From assembly GCA_022813625.1 (NCBI GenBank), contig JAKLMB010000001.1, positions 1,178,001 through 1,242,000 of the forward strand: a stretch of 64,000 nucleotides of DNA, in the 5' to 3' direction. The stretch's first letter is position 1. Each line of letters starts with the position of its first letter. Source of the DNA: Aaosphaeria pasadenensis. Lineage: Eukaryota; Ascomycota; Dothideomycetes; Pleosporales. The notes under the pieces were generated by a model that was not told the origin of the DNA, did not search any database, and worked only from the letters and a program-made list of their open reading frames with translations. The position numbers and the translations under genes were made by a program. Positions 12,748-24,563 of this stretch are shown one piece after another.

Positions 12748-13525
12748 AAAGTTCAAGCTCCGATATCGGTCGCTTTATGAGTAATATGAATATCACTGTG
12801 CTACCCCTTATTATTTCTCTATGAGATTGGACATTGAGAAAGGTTATCCCTTTTAAATCCAATATGGAATCTTGCTCTGGTAGTATCTAGTATGATGATG
12901 AAGATATCAAAAACAAAAATAGAATGTAATACCCCTCCAAAATTATATGGAACTTCCCGTGCCCTAAAAAATTGTACAACGACGAGCATCTTGCGTGATA
13001 AATAACTAATGCAGCTCCCCACTGCTTAGACTATGCTACAAAGAGTGAGGCTGCCGTGTGTTGTTTCCGTGTTCCTGGCCATATAGAAGTGGTAGAATAA
13101 AATATTACTGGTAGCTCCATAGTTGCATACTCGTACGGGGTCAATTTTGGGGGTTGGAATTGCAAGTATGAGTAAGGAATTGGGCCCAGAACTCCTCGGA
13201 ATTAGTGGTGGACGGGCGAGTGAGCGACAAGCGATGAGCGATGAGGTGCGAAACGGGGCCTCGCTCGTTGCGTCACTCCGAAGAGAGCCCCGCTTAGCCC
13301 TTTAGAGGGGGGGGAGAGTGGAGGTGGGATGGCGAAAGCTTTCTCAGCCAGCTTGGTGGGAGGGACCACCCCTCTCTTATTACAATTCCTCTTCCCTACC
13401 CTTACCTCGACTTCCCTTCTGCTCTCTTTTCATCTGCATATAACTCAACATCACTTCCAACTATCTTCACCACTTTCTTCATCAAACCAATCTACCCTTT
13501 CATCAAACTAAAACAAACCGTCACA
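12748..13525. promoter_or_regulatory. Intergenic region with the SOD1 promoter
   Basis: This stretch holds the 3' UTR of transaldolase and the promoter and leader of SOD1. A TATAA element sits at 13439-13443, 83 nt upstream of the ATG, after CT-rich sequence (13370-13435). No gene is seen. Confidence 0.45.
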
Positions 13526-14621
13526 ATGGTCAAGGCCGGTACGTCCACTCTTTATTTGTTTACCTTGACAGCCACCACACCACACTTCACAGACACACCT
13601 TGCTGCATGTGGAGAAGCGGGGCATATTTCCGTGAGCCAGAATGAGCAGATTCTTGCTCACCACCTGGACCCCTTCGAGTCCTTGATATTGTTGTCAATT
13701 GATTGGAGACTCGAATCGATGGGGGAGGGCTCAATTGGCCATCTATAGATGTCTCCTGCTTGAGGACCCTGATGGCTCATGGCCGTTGGCGACGTAACCG
13801 ATGCTCCCGTCACGCTGTCCCTGGCAGGAGGAAGGCGAGCTGTTATTCTCTCCCTCTCCAATCAGATCAGCAATTCTAATTCCATCTACTACTTCAAACA
13901 CCTTGATGGCTCGTTTCCACCCGTCGTATCCCTGACCTGCATGGCATTGGACTAACAGAGATCCTTTACAGTCGCTGTCCTCCGTGGAGACTCCAACGTC
14001 AAGGGTACCGTCACCTTCGAGCAAGCCAGCGAGAACGAGCCCACCACCGTCACATGGAACATCACTGGTAACGATGCCAACGCTGAGCGTGGTATCCACG
14101 TCCACACTTTCGGTGACAACACCAACGGTTGCACATCTGCCGGACCTCACTGTAAGCTGTCCTACCTCCTGCAGACAACATAGAGCGGATGTTGTCCATC
14201 CAATCCACGAATGGTTCCTGACATATAGCAGTCAACCCCCACGGCAAGGAGCACGGCGCTCCCTCCGACGAGAACCGCCACGTCGGTGACTTGGGCAACT
14301 TCAAGACTGACGGCCAGGGTAACGGCCAGGGAAGCGTTCAGGATAAGCTCATCAAGTTGATCGGATCCGAGAGCATCATCGGCGTAAGAACCTAAAGCTA
14401 TACAGTGATCGTAATCTATGAGAGATAGCTAACATGATTGCTAGCGTACCGTCGTTGTGCACTCCGGCACTGACGACCTCGGCAAGGGTGGACACGAGGA
14501 CTCCAAGAAGACTGGTAACGCTGGTGGCCGCCCTGCTTGCGGTAGGTTCTTCTTTATTAATATAAATGAAGCTTGTGCACTGACAGTGAATCCTTTAGGT
14601 GTCATTGGAATCTCCAACTAG
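13526..14621 (+). CDS. SOD1: Cu,Zn superoxide dismutase
   Basis: Cytosolic enzyme converting superoxide to hydrogen peroxide and oxygen. Exons: 13526-13538, 13972-14151, 14232-14383, 14445-14541, 14599-14621, giving 154 aa, the standard length. All metal ligands are visible: Cu site H47, H49, H64 and H121; Zn site H64, H72, H81 and D84. The structural cysteine pair C58/C147 and the active-site arginine R144 are also present. There is no signal peptide, so it is the intracellular form. Intron 1 is 433 nt long, interrupts the gene after only four codons, and is several times longer than the other introns here. The last coding exon is 23 nt. Confidence 0.97.
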
Positions 14622-15448
14622 ATTCTTCATGCGAATTTATGACGATCAATACTGTCCTGCTCTAACAGCTCATATGGCGCACTCTAAGCTATACATGATT
14701 GGCAAGGTGTTTTAACAGAATGCAGATATATCGACAGTAGAGGGAAGTTCTACTCTACAATAGTAGTATAGCTATCTAAACCAAAGAATGGAAAAAGTAC
14801 CTCACATAATACTCGTATCTTGTCATTCTCCTTGCCGTGATCCATCATTGATCGTGAATTCTCTGATACGTTTACTGCCAATAATTAATGGATTGTCACT
14901 ATTCCTCGTCGACTGATTGCTGGTGGTAGAACCATTGTTTTCAGCCATGCGCATCAATGTGTGTCGGATACTTCGTACCTGAGGAGAAAGGCTGAAACGG
15001 TGAATTCCAAGGGACCTCACGTGCAAACTGAGAGGGAGCACAAAGCAAGCCAGGGGGTGACGTTATTCGCTAGCTTAGTCCTCTCACCCCACAAATCCGT
15101 CTCGGTGGTTTGGGGGCAACCGCCGCCGATTTCTAACAAGACACGACACCGTAAAGGGACAGCTACACTTTAACTTCCACCTCACCTCACCGACCCTTTC
15201 CCCATCAACAACAACCACCCAACACAGCTTCACAACCTTTCTTTCCCCAAACCAATTGGATACCTCTCTCCCCACCTTCTCTTGGTTTACTTCTTTTTCC
15301 CGAATTGCAGGTGCGTTGATCCCCTTTCCCGCCTACCCCGCCTGAATAAGCTATATCATAAACAGTAGAGAACACAGTAACTAACTGCTCACGCGGCCAC
15401 ACAGTTCCCTTTCCCCCACCCACCACAAATCCGATCCGATCCTCCATC
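14622..15448. promoter_or_regulatory. Intergenic region, SOD1 to Tudor-SN
   Basis: About 0.8 kb with the SOD1 3' UTR and the Tudor-SN promoter. The right half (15170-15300) is CT-rich. A candidate leader intron is listed separately. No gene is seen. Confidence 0.45.
15311..15404 (+). other. Candidate 5'-UTR intron of the Tudor-SN gene
   Basis: Donor GTGCGTTGAT directly after TTGCAG, a CTAACTGCTCAC branch-like site near 15381, and an acceptor CCACACAG at 15404. It is 94 nt long and ends 44 nt before the ATG. Transcript data would confirm it. Confidence 0.45.
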
Positions 15449-18322
15449 ATGTCCATTTTCGAAGCGAAGGTCAAGAGCGTACTCTCTGGAGATACAATCG
15501 TCCTTCATAACATTACAAACCCAAAGCAAGAACGAGTCCTTAGCTTGGCATTCGTTACAGCGCCGCGACTAAAGAGGGATGGCGATGAGGTTAGTTATAT
15601 CCTACAATTGAGCCTGTCCTATGCGATGGCTGCACATGGGAATGGCATGGATGCGCATGGTCTTCACTCATCTGCACAATGCGTCGATGCTTGAACGTCA
15701 ATGCCTCTTCTTATCCCTCGCATTTCGACTTCTCGAGTATCAGCTAACATGTGGTCGCGCAGCAATACGCCTTCGAATCCCGCGACTACCTGCGCCGCCT
15801 CCTCGTAGGCAAGGTAGTCCAATTCCGCGTCCTCTACAAGATCCCCACGGGCGTCAACCGTGAATACGGTGTCGTCTCATTGCCTAGCCGAATCCAACTA
15901 CCTGAATCTGCCGTCGCCGAGGGATGGGTCAAGCTTCGGGACGATGCAGGTCGCAAGGAGGACTCCGGCGATGCCGCTGCGCTCCTCGAGAAGCTTCAGG
16001 TCCTCGAGGCGCATGCTAGGGCCGACTCGAAGGGTCTCTGGCAGGAGACTTCAAGCAAGATCAGCTCGACTTCCGAGCTCAGCGATCCCAAGAAATTCGT
16101 AGATGAGCACAAGGGCGAGCCCCTTGACGGTAAGCTTCATCTTTCACGATATTATTGAAACTGGCTGACATTGGACAGCCATCGTCGAGAAGGTCCTCTC
16201 CGGCGACCGTATGATTGTCCGCATCCTCGTAACACCCACCGAGCACGTGCAAACAATGATCCTCATGGCGGGATTGCGAACACCCTCGACACAACGCACG
16301 AACCCGTCCGACGGAAAGGTGCAGCCGGCCGAGCCGTTCGGCGAGGAAGCACAGCAGTTCGTGGAGATCAGATTACTCCAGCGAAATATTGTCATCGATC
16401 TCCTGGGTACCAGCCCCAACGGACAGATCGTAGCGAACATCAAGCATCCCATTAACGGATCCATTGCACCGCACCTTCTGAAGGCTGGTCTCGCACGATG
16501 CACAGATCACCACACAACCCTCCTTGGACAGGAGATGTCTGTCCTGCGAAAGGCTGAGAATGAGGCCAAGCACAACCGTCAAGGTCTTTTCCAGGGTCAC
16601 GTTACCCAGAAGTCGGCGGGCAACGAGAATGAGGCGGTCGTGAGCAGGGTCCAGAGTGCCGATACCATATTTTTGCGCAGCAAGGCTGGAACCGAGAAGC
16701 GTGTCAATCTCAGCAGTGTCCGTCAGCCAAAACCTTCCGACCCCAAGCAATCACCCTGGGGCCAGGAGGCCAAGGAGTTCCTACGAAAGAAGCTCATTGG
16801 AAAGCATGTCAAGTTCACCATTGATGGAAAGAGACCCGCCACCGAAGAGTTCCCTGAACGTGAGATGGCCACCATCAAGCTTCAGGACAAGAACGTTGGT
16901 CTGGCCCTCGTAGAGAACGGCATGGCCTCGGTCATTCGTCACCGTCAGGACGACACAGACAGGAGCCCTATCTACGATGAATTGCTCCTTGCCGAGCAGG
17001 CGGCACAGGAGGCCCAGAAGGGTATCTGGTCACCAAAACCACCAGCCACTAAGCAATACGTCGACTACTCGGAATCGCTAGAGAAGGCCAAGCGTCAACT
17101 CACTCTCCTCTCCCGTCAGCGCAGAGTTCCTGCTATCGTGGATTTCGTCAAGTCGGGTTCCCGATTCACCGTTCTCGTTCCCCGCGAGAACGCCAAGCTC
17201 ACATTCGTCCTCTCTGGCATTCGCGCTCCCCGTTCTGCCAGGAACCCTACCGAGCAGGGCGAGCCATTCGGCCAGGAGGCTCATGACTTTGCCAACAAGA
17301 GAACCCAGCAGCGAGATGTCGAGATTGACGTCGAGGACTGTGACAAGGTTGGTGGCTTCATTGGCACCCTTTATGTCAACCGCGAGAACTTCGCAAAGGT
17401 CCTTGTGGAGGAAGGTCTCGCGTCCGTCCACGCCTACTCCGCTGAGAAGTCAGGCAACGCCAACGAGCTCTTCGCCGCGGAACAGAGAGCCAAGGAGGCA
17501 CGAAGGGGCCTCTGGCACGACTGGGACCCGACCCAGGACGAGGAGGACGAAGAGACGGCCGCCGGCGCTGAGACCAGCGGCCAGGCCACTGAGGCAGTCG
17601 CCCGAAAGAAGGACTACCGCGACGTTATCGTCACTCACGTCGACGATTCCGGGAAGCTCAAGGTGCAACAGATCGGCACCGGCACTGCCGCCCTCACAGA
17701 GCTCATGAACGCTTTCCGCTCATTCCACCTCAACCCCACCAACAACTCTCCTCTCCCCGGCCCACCCAAGGCCGGAGACTTCGTGGCCGCCAGGTTCACC
17801 GCTGACGATGAGTGGTACCGCGCTCGCATCCGACGCAACGACCGCGAGGCCAAGAAGGCCGAGGTCGTCTACATCGACTACGGCAACTCCGAGCTGGTTC
17901 CCTGGACGCGCCTCCGACCCCTTACTCAGCCTCAGTTCTCTCCCACCAACAAGCTGAAGGCGCAAGCCCAGGACGCCCAGCTCTCCTTCGTCCAACTCCC
18001 GACCAACCCCGAGTACCTCGCAGACAGTATCCACTTCATCTCCCAGGAGACAGCCGACAGGCAGCTCGTGGCCAACGTGGACAGCGTGGACCGCGACGGC
18101 ACGATGTGGGTGACTCTGTTCGACCCCAAGGAGAGCAAGACGGGCGACCAGAGCATCAACGCCGAGGTCGTCAGCGAGGGCCTCTGCATGGTGCCCAAGA
18201 AGCTCAAGGCGTGGGAGCGCGCGTCGACGGACGTGCTGCAGGCGCTCAAGAAGCGCGAGGAGGTCGCCAAGCTGGAGAGGAGGGGCCAGTGGGAGTATGG
18301 CGACTTGACCGAGGACGACTAG
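15449..18322 (+). CDS. Tudor-SN / SND1 homologue (staphylococcal-nuclease repeats plus Tudor domain)
   Basis: Multifunctional RNA-binding protein linked in other eukaryotes to transcription co-activation, RNA decay and stress granules. Exons: 15449-15589, 15763-16129, 16179-18322, giving 883 aa, the usual size. Four SN-like repeats run from the N-terminus; each opens with a V..V.SGD-type strand (for example AKVKSVLSGDTIVL and AIVEKVLSGDRMIV). They are followed by a Tudor domain at ~695-755 with DEWYRARI and VVYIDYGN, then a partial fifth SN repeat. The Tudor aromatic cage residues (W, Y, Y, D-Y-G-N) are present. It appears full length. Long antisense frames over the 3' half (17720-18394) are shadows of C-rich third positions. 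Confidence 0.95.
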
Positions 18323-20867
18323 ATGCAGCAAACGCAATCGTCGTCTGACACACACACACACCTTCTTAGTCTTATCCCTTTTCATTTTTTGCATAGTGGG
18401 GTCGGGTTGTGGAAGGAATCGAGGGAAGCAAAATGGAAGGAGAAAAGTAAAAGCAATGGAATATCCTCAGCAAGCATCATTAGTGGGAGCGAACAAAAGG
18501 GGGGACTAGGTTCTGTGAACCATTATATTAAAAAGTAAATGAGAAAAATGATGAAAGTGAAACACACACACATGCCTCCCTCCTTTGCTACCTATTGAAG
18601 ATGACGATGATGTCGTGATATAAGACCTCCATGATCAACCTCTTCAGAGGAAAGGAAGGATCAGTCCTTCCCAGCATTACACAACCATCCAAGAGGCCTA
18701 GCTGTATTATCTGCTTTCCTTGAGATAGATTAAACTCTCCTTGAGATAGATTAAACTCGAAATATCTAGTCTGAGGCTGGTACTATACGCTGGTAGCAGG
18801 GAGGCAGCTAAGGACTAGAGAGTGAAAATGAGGATGAGGGTGATGGTGAGCAGTACATAGGTAGGTAGGGTACGTACATAGGTCTACAGGAGAAGGAGAT
18901 AGGAGGGTATGTAGCAGAGGTATAGAAAAGTTCACTTTTTTGTTCACTAATACGCTTGCCTTTACCGTTTCTGTTCACTGTTCACTGGTACGTTCACTTT
19001 CTATTCACTGATACGTTCACTGATATGTTCACCTGTTCTGTTCACTTTATCTTCACCTTTATGTTCACGTTCACTGTTCTTTTTTTACCTTCACGTTCAC
19101 GTTCACTGTTTCTGTTCACTCTTGATGTTCACTAAAACGTTCACCATGTTCACCAAAACGTTCACCAATACGTTCACCAATACGTTCACCAATACGTTCA
19201 CCTTTATGCCCACGTTCACTTTCACCTTTGCTGTTCACCTTCACCTTCACTGACATCTCACTCCATCCACCAAGCTTTGCAGAAAAGCAAAGCAGACCAA
19301 GATAGAGACAGTGGCGACAGCAATAGTAGGGTAGCCTAAACATACACGTACATACGTACATGTCCTCAACATCAAAATAGCACAAGCACTCACATTCACT
19401 CCATCACGTGCAAAAAAAGTCAGGCTTTGGTAGAGAGATGAGCAAAATGAAACAAATCGTCTTCCGATACTATATAGAAAAAAAGCTATTCCTTTCCCAT
19501 CTCTGAAACTCTTCCTAGAGGAAGAGAAGAGAAGATGAAGATCCGACGCCCGTTTCTCTAGTTACTAAGTGTTCTTACACTCCTCGATGGTGTACTAGCA
19601 TGGATCTTATGCAGCCGAGGTCCCTGACGTCTTTCACGTGCCCTGCGCGGCTCGCTGTCTCAGACAGGAGGGGGGAAGATACCGAGAAGGGGAAGAAGGG
19701 ATGAAACAAGATGGTAGACCTTGACTTCCAGGTAGGGCTTTCTCGCGTGATGGTAAAGGGGATGACGACGAATCGTCATTCCCCCGAACATCGTAGATAT
19801 GCCCCGTCCAAAATGTCATCCAGCCATCTGTTTTCGTTTTCCCTTCCTCCCCGTTCCCTAGGTGCTCTCTCTCTCTCTCCTGCTGTTCGTGCGTGCGTGC
19901 GGGTTGGGCGTGAATGCGTCAGGTCGCCGAATGCGATCCTAGCCAGTTCCATGCTTCGAAGCGTATTCCCGCCGTTCATTCAATACTTTAGGCGTCGACA
20001 TCTCCTCCTCCTCCTTCCCTCTGAAGATTTCTTCGTCCAGGTCATTCCTGCCAGCTGCCAGTCCATTTCATAATCGTCATCGATCATCAACTCGTCATCT
20101 TTTTCACAACGTATGGGCTGTGCCCAGGCACGCCAACTGCCAAATACATGTGTGTGAGGAAAAAAGAGAAAAACATATCAAAACGGTCGAAAAGATAAAA
20201 GGAAACAAAGGGGGGCGAAGGGGGGTATTAAAGTCCACCAAAATCGAAAAGCCAAATGCCTCCCTTGGGAGCAGGTATTGTGCCAACAAGAACAGAAGGA
20301 CGTAGTGGAAGAAAAAGATAAAAAACGGTGCTGAAGTGTAACGAAATCAGAAATACATCCGCTCGCTCAAATGGCCAGAGAAATGACAAAAATGTCGAAA
20401 GCTAGATAGGACTCGAAACATGAATAGATGCGTCGCCAATGAAATGCCACAGCCGTTGCGCAATCATACAATCCTCGATCCAAGTTGCCGACTTTCAAAC
20501 TCTCAAGCCGGCGTGAAGATCTCTGAAAAGAAAAACAAATCCCGTTTGTGTGCGTGAGCACCCTTTCTAAAGCAAACAATACCAAATGTGACCTGCACTG
20601 TCGCGCGTAAAGGGCAATCCGCAAGTAGAGAAGAGGAAATGAAAAGGAAAACAGGGGAATCGTGGTAAACAATACGCACTAGACAGCTTTTTTCGTCCGA
20701 CGAAAAGGGATCAGCATCCAACAAGAAACTTTTAATAGTAAAAAGAACAAATTTTGGATCCAATCCGGTCCGCCCAATGAAGTAAGCTGTAGTGAAAAGG
20801 GGAATCGGGGTATGGTGGAAAGAGATGGAAAATCATAAAGGAAATTTTTTGGAGGTTCCGCAGATCT
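18323..20867. other. Intergenic region between convergent genes, with GTTCAC array
   Basis: About 2.5 kb between two convergent genes, so it should contain two 3' UTRs and no obvious promoter is required. A dense GTTCAC array is listed separately. A 26-nt direct repeat-like stretch (CTCCTTGAGATAGATTAAAC twice) occurs near 18716-18757. No gene is supportable. Confidence 0.5.
18930..19240. repeat. GTTCAC-rich degenerate tandem array
   Basis: GTTCAC occurs about 22 times in ~310 nt, always in the same orientation, with further TTCAC variants between. The core at ~19157-19203 is a near-perfect 12-nt tandem repeat with unit ACGTTCACCAAT, about four copies. Outside the core the spacing varies from 6 to ~25 nt, so this is a decayed minisatellite or a regularly repeated motif. 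Confidence 0.8.
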
Positions 20868-23615
20868 TCACCGCTCGTCGATCTCAATGTCTCGTCGCGA
20901 ACGGCGAAGTGGCTTCCGTTCCTCACGTCTGCTGTTGGAAGTACGGACGCTCCTCATGGACTGAACTTCAGCCTCCCGCCTGGCCTGGTCGGAACTGGTG
21001 ATGGCCCTTCTGGTGCCATACATGCTACCTCTTTCGCTGCGGTAGGTACTTTCGGTATCGCGCTGATTGGCGATGACAATGTCGGCCATGCCGTCCTCGG
21101 CCGGGTTGATTTGAAGCGTCCGGCCTTCCATGTCGCCAGGGAGGTGTAGGCTGATCGGGTTGGAGGCATCGATCCTCAATCGGATGTCACCGTTATTGCC
21201 ATTGGTAACAGTGGTACGGTTCGACTGGCTGATGCGGGTCTTGCCTCCACTGTGCGAGGAGCCATCCTCATCATCATCGTCACCAGGTCTCACCACTCGA
21301 GAAGTGCGCTTGGCGGCCCTGTGGGTGAGGTCGTTGAAGGGAACATCGTTTCCGCGAGTCTGCCTTTGATATGCTTCGATGTCGTTCACAGCATCCTGCA
21401 TCTTCGCCTGTCGCGACGGACGACTATCGTGCTCAGTAACTGTCTTGCGGCGGCGGAGTGGCTGCTGCGGGGGCTGTGGAGCAGGCTCTTCCTCGTAGAA
21501 CTCCTTGCGTCGGCGAGGTGCTGGAACAATGGCATCCTCATCATAGATTTCCTCCTTGCGGCGACGCTGAAGAGGTATCACCTCTTCTTCCTCGTAGAAG
21601 TCATCTTTACGGCGGCGTTGTGGCGCGACATCATCTGCGTACATGTCTTCCTTGCGGCGACGCTGAGGCCTTTCGTCTTGGTAGACTTCTTGGACGCGGC
21701 GGCGCTGAGGAGGTACGTCGTCATAATCATCGGACTCGGAGTCGTCAGAAAGGCTCTCCACATAGATCTTCGACTGGCGTTTGCTCTCAACGGCGGCCAC
21801 ATGTGACCGGCGTCTCTCGATAGCCTCGTAGTTTCTGGGGCGGCGTCGATCCTCGACTTCGATAACCTTTTGTCGAGGCTTGTCCTCGAAGTCGTAGACC
21901 CTCGAACGGCGTTTGTCCTCGACATTGTAGTCGACATCATATGCTTGGATTTTGCGACGACGGGGCTTCCCATTCTCGACAATGACCCTGGCATCCCGAG
22001 TATCATAGGCTGACTGTGTCTTGAGGGGCATCGAGGGCCGAGCCTTCGACTGAGCTCGAGCCTGGGCGGAAGAGTTTGCTCGTGAGGGTCGTGACTCTCT
22101 CTGCTCACGAGGACGCTCGGCAAGGATGTGGGGCTGAGACACTGATGCGCGTCGCTCCGACGGATAGATTTGGGGAGTCGTATTGGGGCGGCGGTGGAGG
22201 CTCGGACGACGCTGGGGGCTCGGACGGTTCTGCTGAACAGGGGCTGGCGTGAGCTTTGGAGGCGGCATCAGAGCACGGCTGTTCCTCCTCTGACGGCGTT
22301 CATCGAATTCCTCCTCTTCCTCCTCTTGTTCTCCCTCGGAAGACGAGTATTCGCTCTCGGACTCCCCAGTGTACTTGAGTTGCTTCTGGGGGAGGGGCTC
22401 CTGCCTGACGAGGGCCTGCTGGGCCTGTGGCTGGGGAGCATAGCGAGCCGAGGGAAGAGCCTTCTGTTCTTGGGTGACACGAGGCTGACCATACATGGAA
22501 CCACGAGCGTTAAAGCTGGAGGAGCTGTTGCGAGTGGGCATGTGAGGTCGCTGCGGCTCGTAAGGTGGTGAGGTCTGCTGCATCTGATGCGGCGGGTAGT
22601 AGCCATGGGGCATGCCCTGCATGGGAGGTTGGTACATTGGGTGCACCTGGCCACCGTACTGTTGTTGCATCGCGGGATGCTGTTGGCCTGGGTGTTGCAT
22701 GACGAAGTGAGCAGACATGGCAGGTGGAGGACCATGTGGTTGAGATATTTCTTGTGGAGGAGATGGATAGGGGGCGGGCACGTTGGACATGTTATAGGAG
22801 TAGCCGGGCTGCCTGGGGTCACCGTGGTAGCTCTGGGGCCGAGCACGGGCGTTGGATGACGAGCGTCGACGTGTATTTGTAGTAGCAGGTTGGACAACTG
22901 TTGAGCCGTGCATGTACGAAGCCTGTCGGGTGTAGGTCGGGGAATTAGGAGAGGTATAGGAGGGCGCGACGGGATCTGAGCGCGTCGAGGGCGGATAGGA
23001 AACGTCCACAGCGGAATCGAGATGAGGCGGAACGGGGCGACGACCACGGGTGGTGGAGGTGGAGGTGGAGGTGGTAGGGCCAGTCGAGGAGACGCACTTT
23101 TTGCAGGTTGGGTCGGTGCAGTCGACACTCCTAGATTCGGTTGGGCGACGCTCCCTAGCGGGCCTGTTCCTGGACGAGACCGAGGGAGCTCGCTGGAGAG
23201 GCTTGACGGGACTGGTCTGGTTGCTTCGCCTGCGGTCGTCACCCAAGGTCGGTCTCCTCTGGGCAGGGCTGGGAGGAGTTGGGAGGAGTGGTTCAGGGTC
23301 TTCCAGATGGACCGGAGCGACGGGCGGGCTTTGCGAGTTTGCACTGAGGGCGGAGTCAGCGCTGCTCACGGTCGCGGCGGTATGGCTGGAATACCCAGAG
23401 TCGCTTTGGCGGTCGCTGAAGACGACCTTTTCGGTGGGAGGGGATTTGTCGACGCCTAGATCGGAGGGGTGCGATCTTTTGGCGGTGACGTTTGCCTGGC
23501 TGGCGGAGGGTGGCCTGTTGAAGTTGGCGACTTTGACACTGTCGACATCGCTGTCATAGTCCTCGACAGTCGGGTTCAAGGACTGGTGGGAGGTGGATGC
23601 AGTTGCGGCGGCCAT
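20868..23615 (-). CDS. Large disordered protein with charged RRRK/acidic repeats, function unknown
   Basis: Single-exon gene of 915 codons that I do not recognise. The N-terminal half is Ser/Pro-rich and disordered. It holds a small cysteine motif CTDPTCKKC (~residues 163-171) followed by a Ser/Thr run, and a Met/Pro/Gln/Tyr-rich part (~270-400). Residues ~547-722 form an array of short repeats alternating basic triplets with acidic or aromatic stretches. Examples are PQRRRKEDMYADD, PQRRRKDDFYEEE and LQRRRKEEIYDED. The C-terminal ~190 residues look more ordered (DIRLRIDASNPISLHLPGDMEG) and end in a very basic-acidic tail. The start ATG follows a long purine/pyrimidine-biased leader. No catalytic motif is visible; a cytoskeletal, septal or nuclear scaffold role would be speculation. 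Confidence 0.8.
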   Translation of the reverse strand: MAAATASTSHQSLNPTVEDYDSDVDSVKVANFNRPPSASQANVTAKRSHPSDLGVDKSPPTEKVVFSDRQSDSGYSSHTAATVSSADSALSANSQSPPVAPVHLEDPEPLLPTPPSPAQRRPTLGDDRRRSNQTSPVKPLQRAPSVSSRNRPARERRPTESRSVDCTDPTCKKCVSSTGPTTSTSTSTTRGRRPVPPHLDSAVDVSYPPSTRSDPVAPSYTSPNSPTYTRQASYMHGSTVVQPATTNTRRRSSSNARARPQSYHGDPRQPGYSYNMSNVPAPYPSPPQEISQPHGPPPAMSAHFVMQHPGQQHPAMQQQYGGQVHPMYQPPMQGMPHGYYPPHQMQQTSPPYEPQRPHMPTRNSSSSFNARGSMYGQPRVTQEQKALPSARYAPQPQAQQALVRQEPLPQKQLKYTGESESEYSSSEGEQEEEEEEFDERRQRRNSRALMPPPKLTPAPVQQNRPSPQRRPSLHRRPNTTPQIYPSERRASVSQPHILAERPREQRESRPSRANSSAQARAQSKARPSMPLKTQSAYDTRDARVIVENGKPRRRKIQAYDVDYNVEDKRRSRVYDFEDKPRQKVIEVEDRRRPRNYEAIERRRSHVAAVESKRQSKIYVESLSDDSESDDYDDVPPQRRRVQEVYQDERPQRRRKEDMYADDVAPQRRRKDDFYEEEEVIPLQRRRKEEIYDEDAIVPAPRRRKEFYEEEPAPQPPQQPLRRRKTVTEHDSRPSRQAKMQDAVNDIEAYQRQTRGNDVPFNDLTHRAAKRTSRVVRPGDDDDEDGSSHSGGKTRISQSNRTTVTNGNNGDIRLRIDASNPISLHLPGDMEGRTLQINPAEDGMADIVIANQRDTESTYRSERGSMYGTRRAITSSDQARREAEVQSMRSVRTSNSRREERKPLRRSRRDIEIDER

Positions 23616-23940
23616 GGCGAAGAAGTGACGACGATGATCACGACGACGGACAAAACGACAGCGACGGCAGCGACGACAGAGCCGTTGCCGGCTGGTGTCG
23701 GTTGAGGTGGATTTTTGTGGTTATGAAATGTGAGGATGTTGTTGTAGGTGGAAGGACGAGAAGGCAGTCAATGAGTAATAAGAGTGTTTAAGTGCGGGAA
23801 GGATGATGGTCAGCGAGAGAGAGAGAGCGAGAAAAAAAAGAGTCGACCAGTCCCCGGCAGGCACACCCACACACACTTTCTTTTCCCAGTAACACAATTT
23901 ACTGGGGGGGTGTTGATGGTAGCCTGTGGTAGGGTGTGAA

Positions 23941-23969
23941 GGGGGGGGGGGAGGAGGAGGAGGAGGAGG
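23941..23969. repeat. G-run and GGA repeat
   Basis: A run of about ten G is followed by GAGGAGGAGGAGG. On the minus (transcribed) strand this is a C/CCT tract ~330 nt upstream of the ATG at 23615. G-quadruplex formation is possible on the plus strand. Confidence 0.7.
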
Positions 23970-24508
23970 CTTAGGGTGAGGAGGGCGGCTGTTAGGGTTG
24001 GGTTGGGCTGGCCCTTTTGCCTTGCGTTTCCTTTGGCGTGTGCGTGTGTGGGACTGAATGTACGGAGAAGGTACACACAGTACTCCGTAAAGTAGACGGT
24101 AATAATGGTGTCGTTTTGGGTTCTTAGGTTGGGTTTGGAGCGATCACACTACTGTACTCGGGTTGTATGGTGTACTGTGTATGGTCTGCCTTGCAAGTGT
24201 GCCAGTCTATGGTAGAGACGCGGGACGGGGCGCGGTATTGTATCGATAACGGGTAAAACAGCGACGGCGCCTCACATAACCATACCAGCAGCAACTGCGA
24301 TCGTCGGGGTGGAGAACGAAACTCATACGATGATCGTTTTTGGGGATGAAAAAGAAAATGGATTTTCTTTTTTTTTGGGAGTGACGTGTGTGCGTGTGTG
24401 CTAGGATGAATGCTGTTTTGGGGGAAATGTTGGCAAGTGTTACGGCATAGAGAGGTGTGCGTGTGTAGGTGTGTTTGAGAGTGCGTGAGTAAGGGAGTTA
24501 AAAAGGGT

Positions 24509-24509
<1 letters not shown>

Positions 24510-24563
<54 letters not shown>
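24510..24563. repeat. (GGAGCA)9 microsatellite
   Basis: Nine perfect copies of a 6-nt unit over 54 nt. The repeat opens long artificial reading frames on the minus strand (poly Ala-Pro or Cys-Ser). Confidence 0.95.

Noticed and set aside
17720..18394. 224-codon minus-strand frame over Tudor-SN
   Set aside because: Antisense shadow of the same codon bias; the sense strand encodes the SN and Tudor domains.
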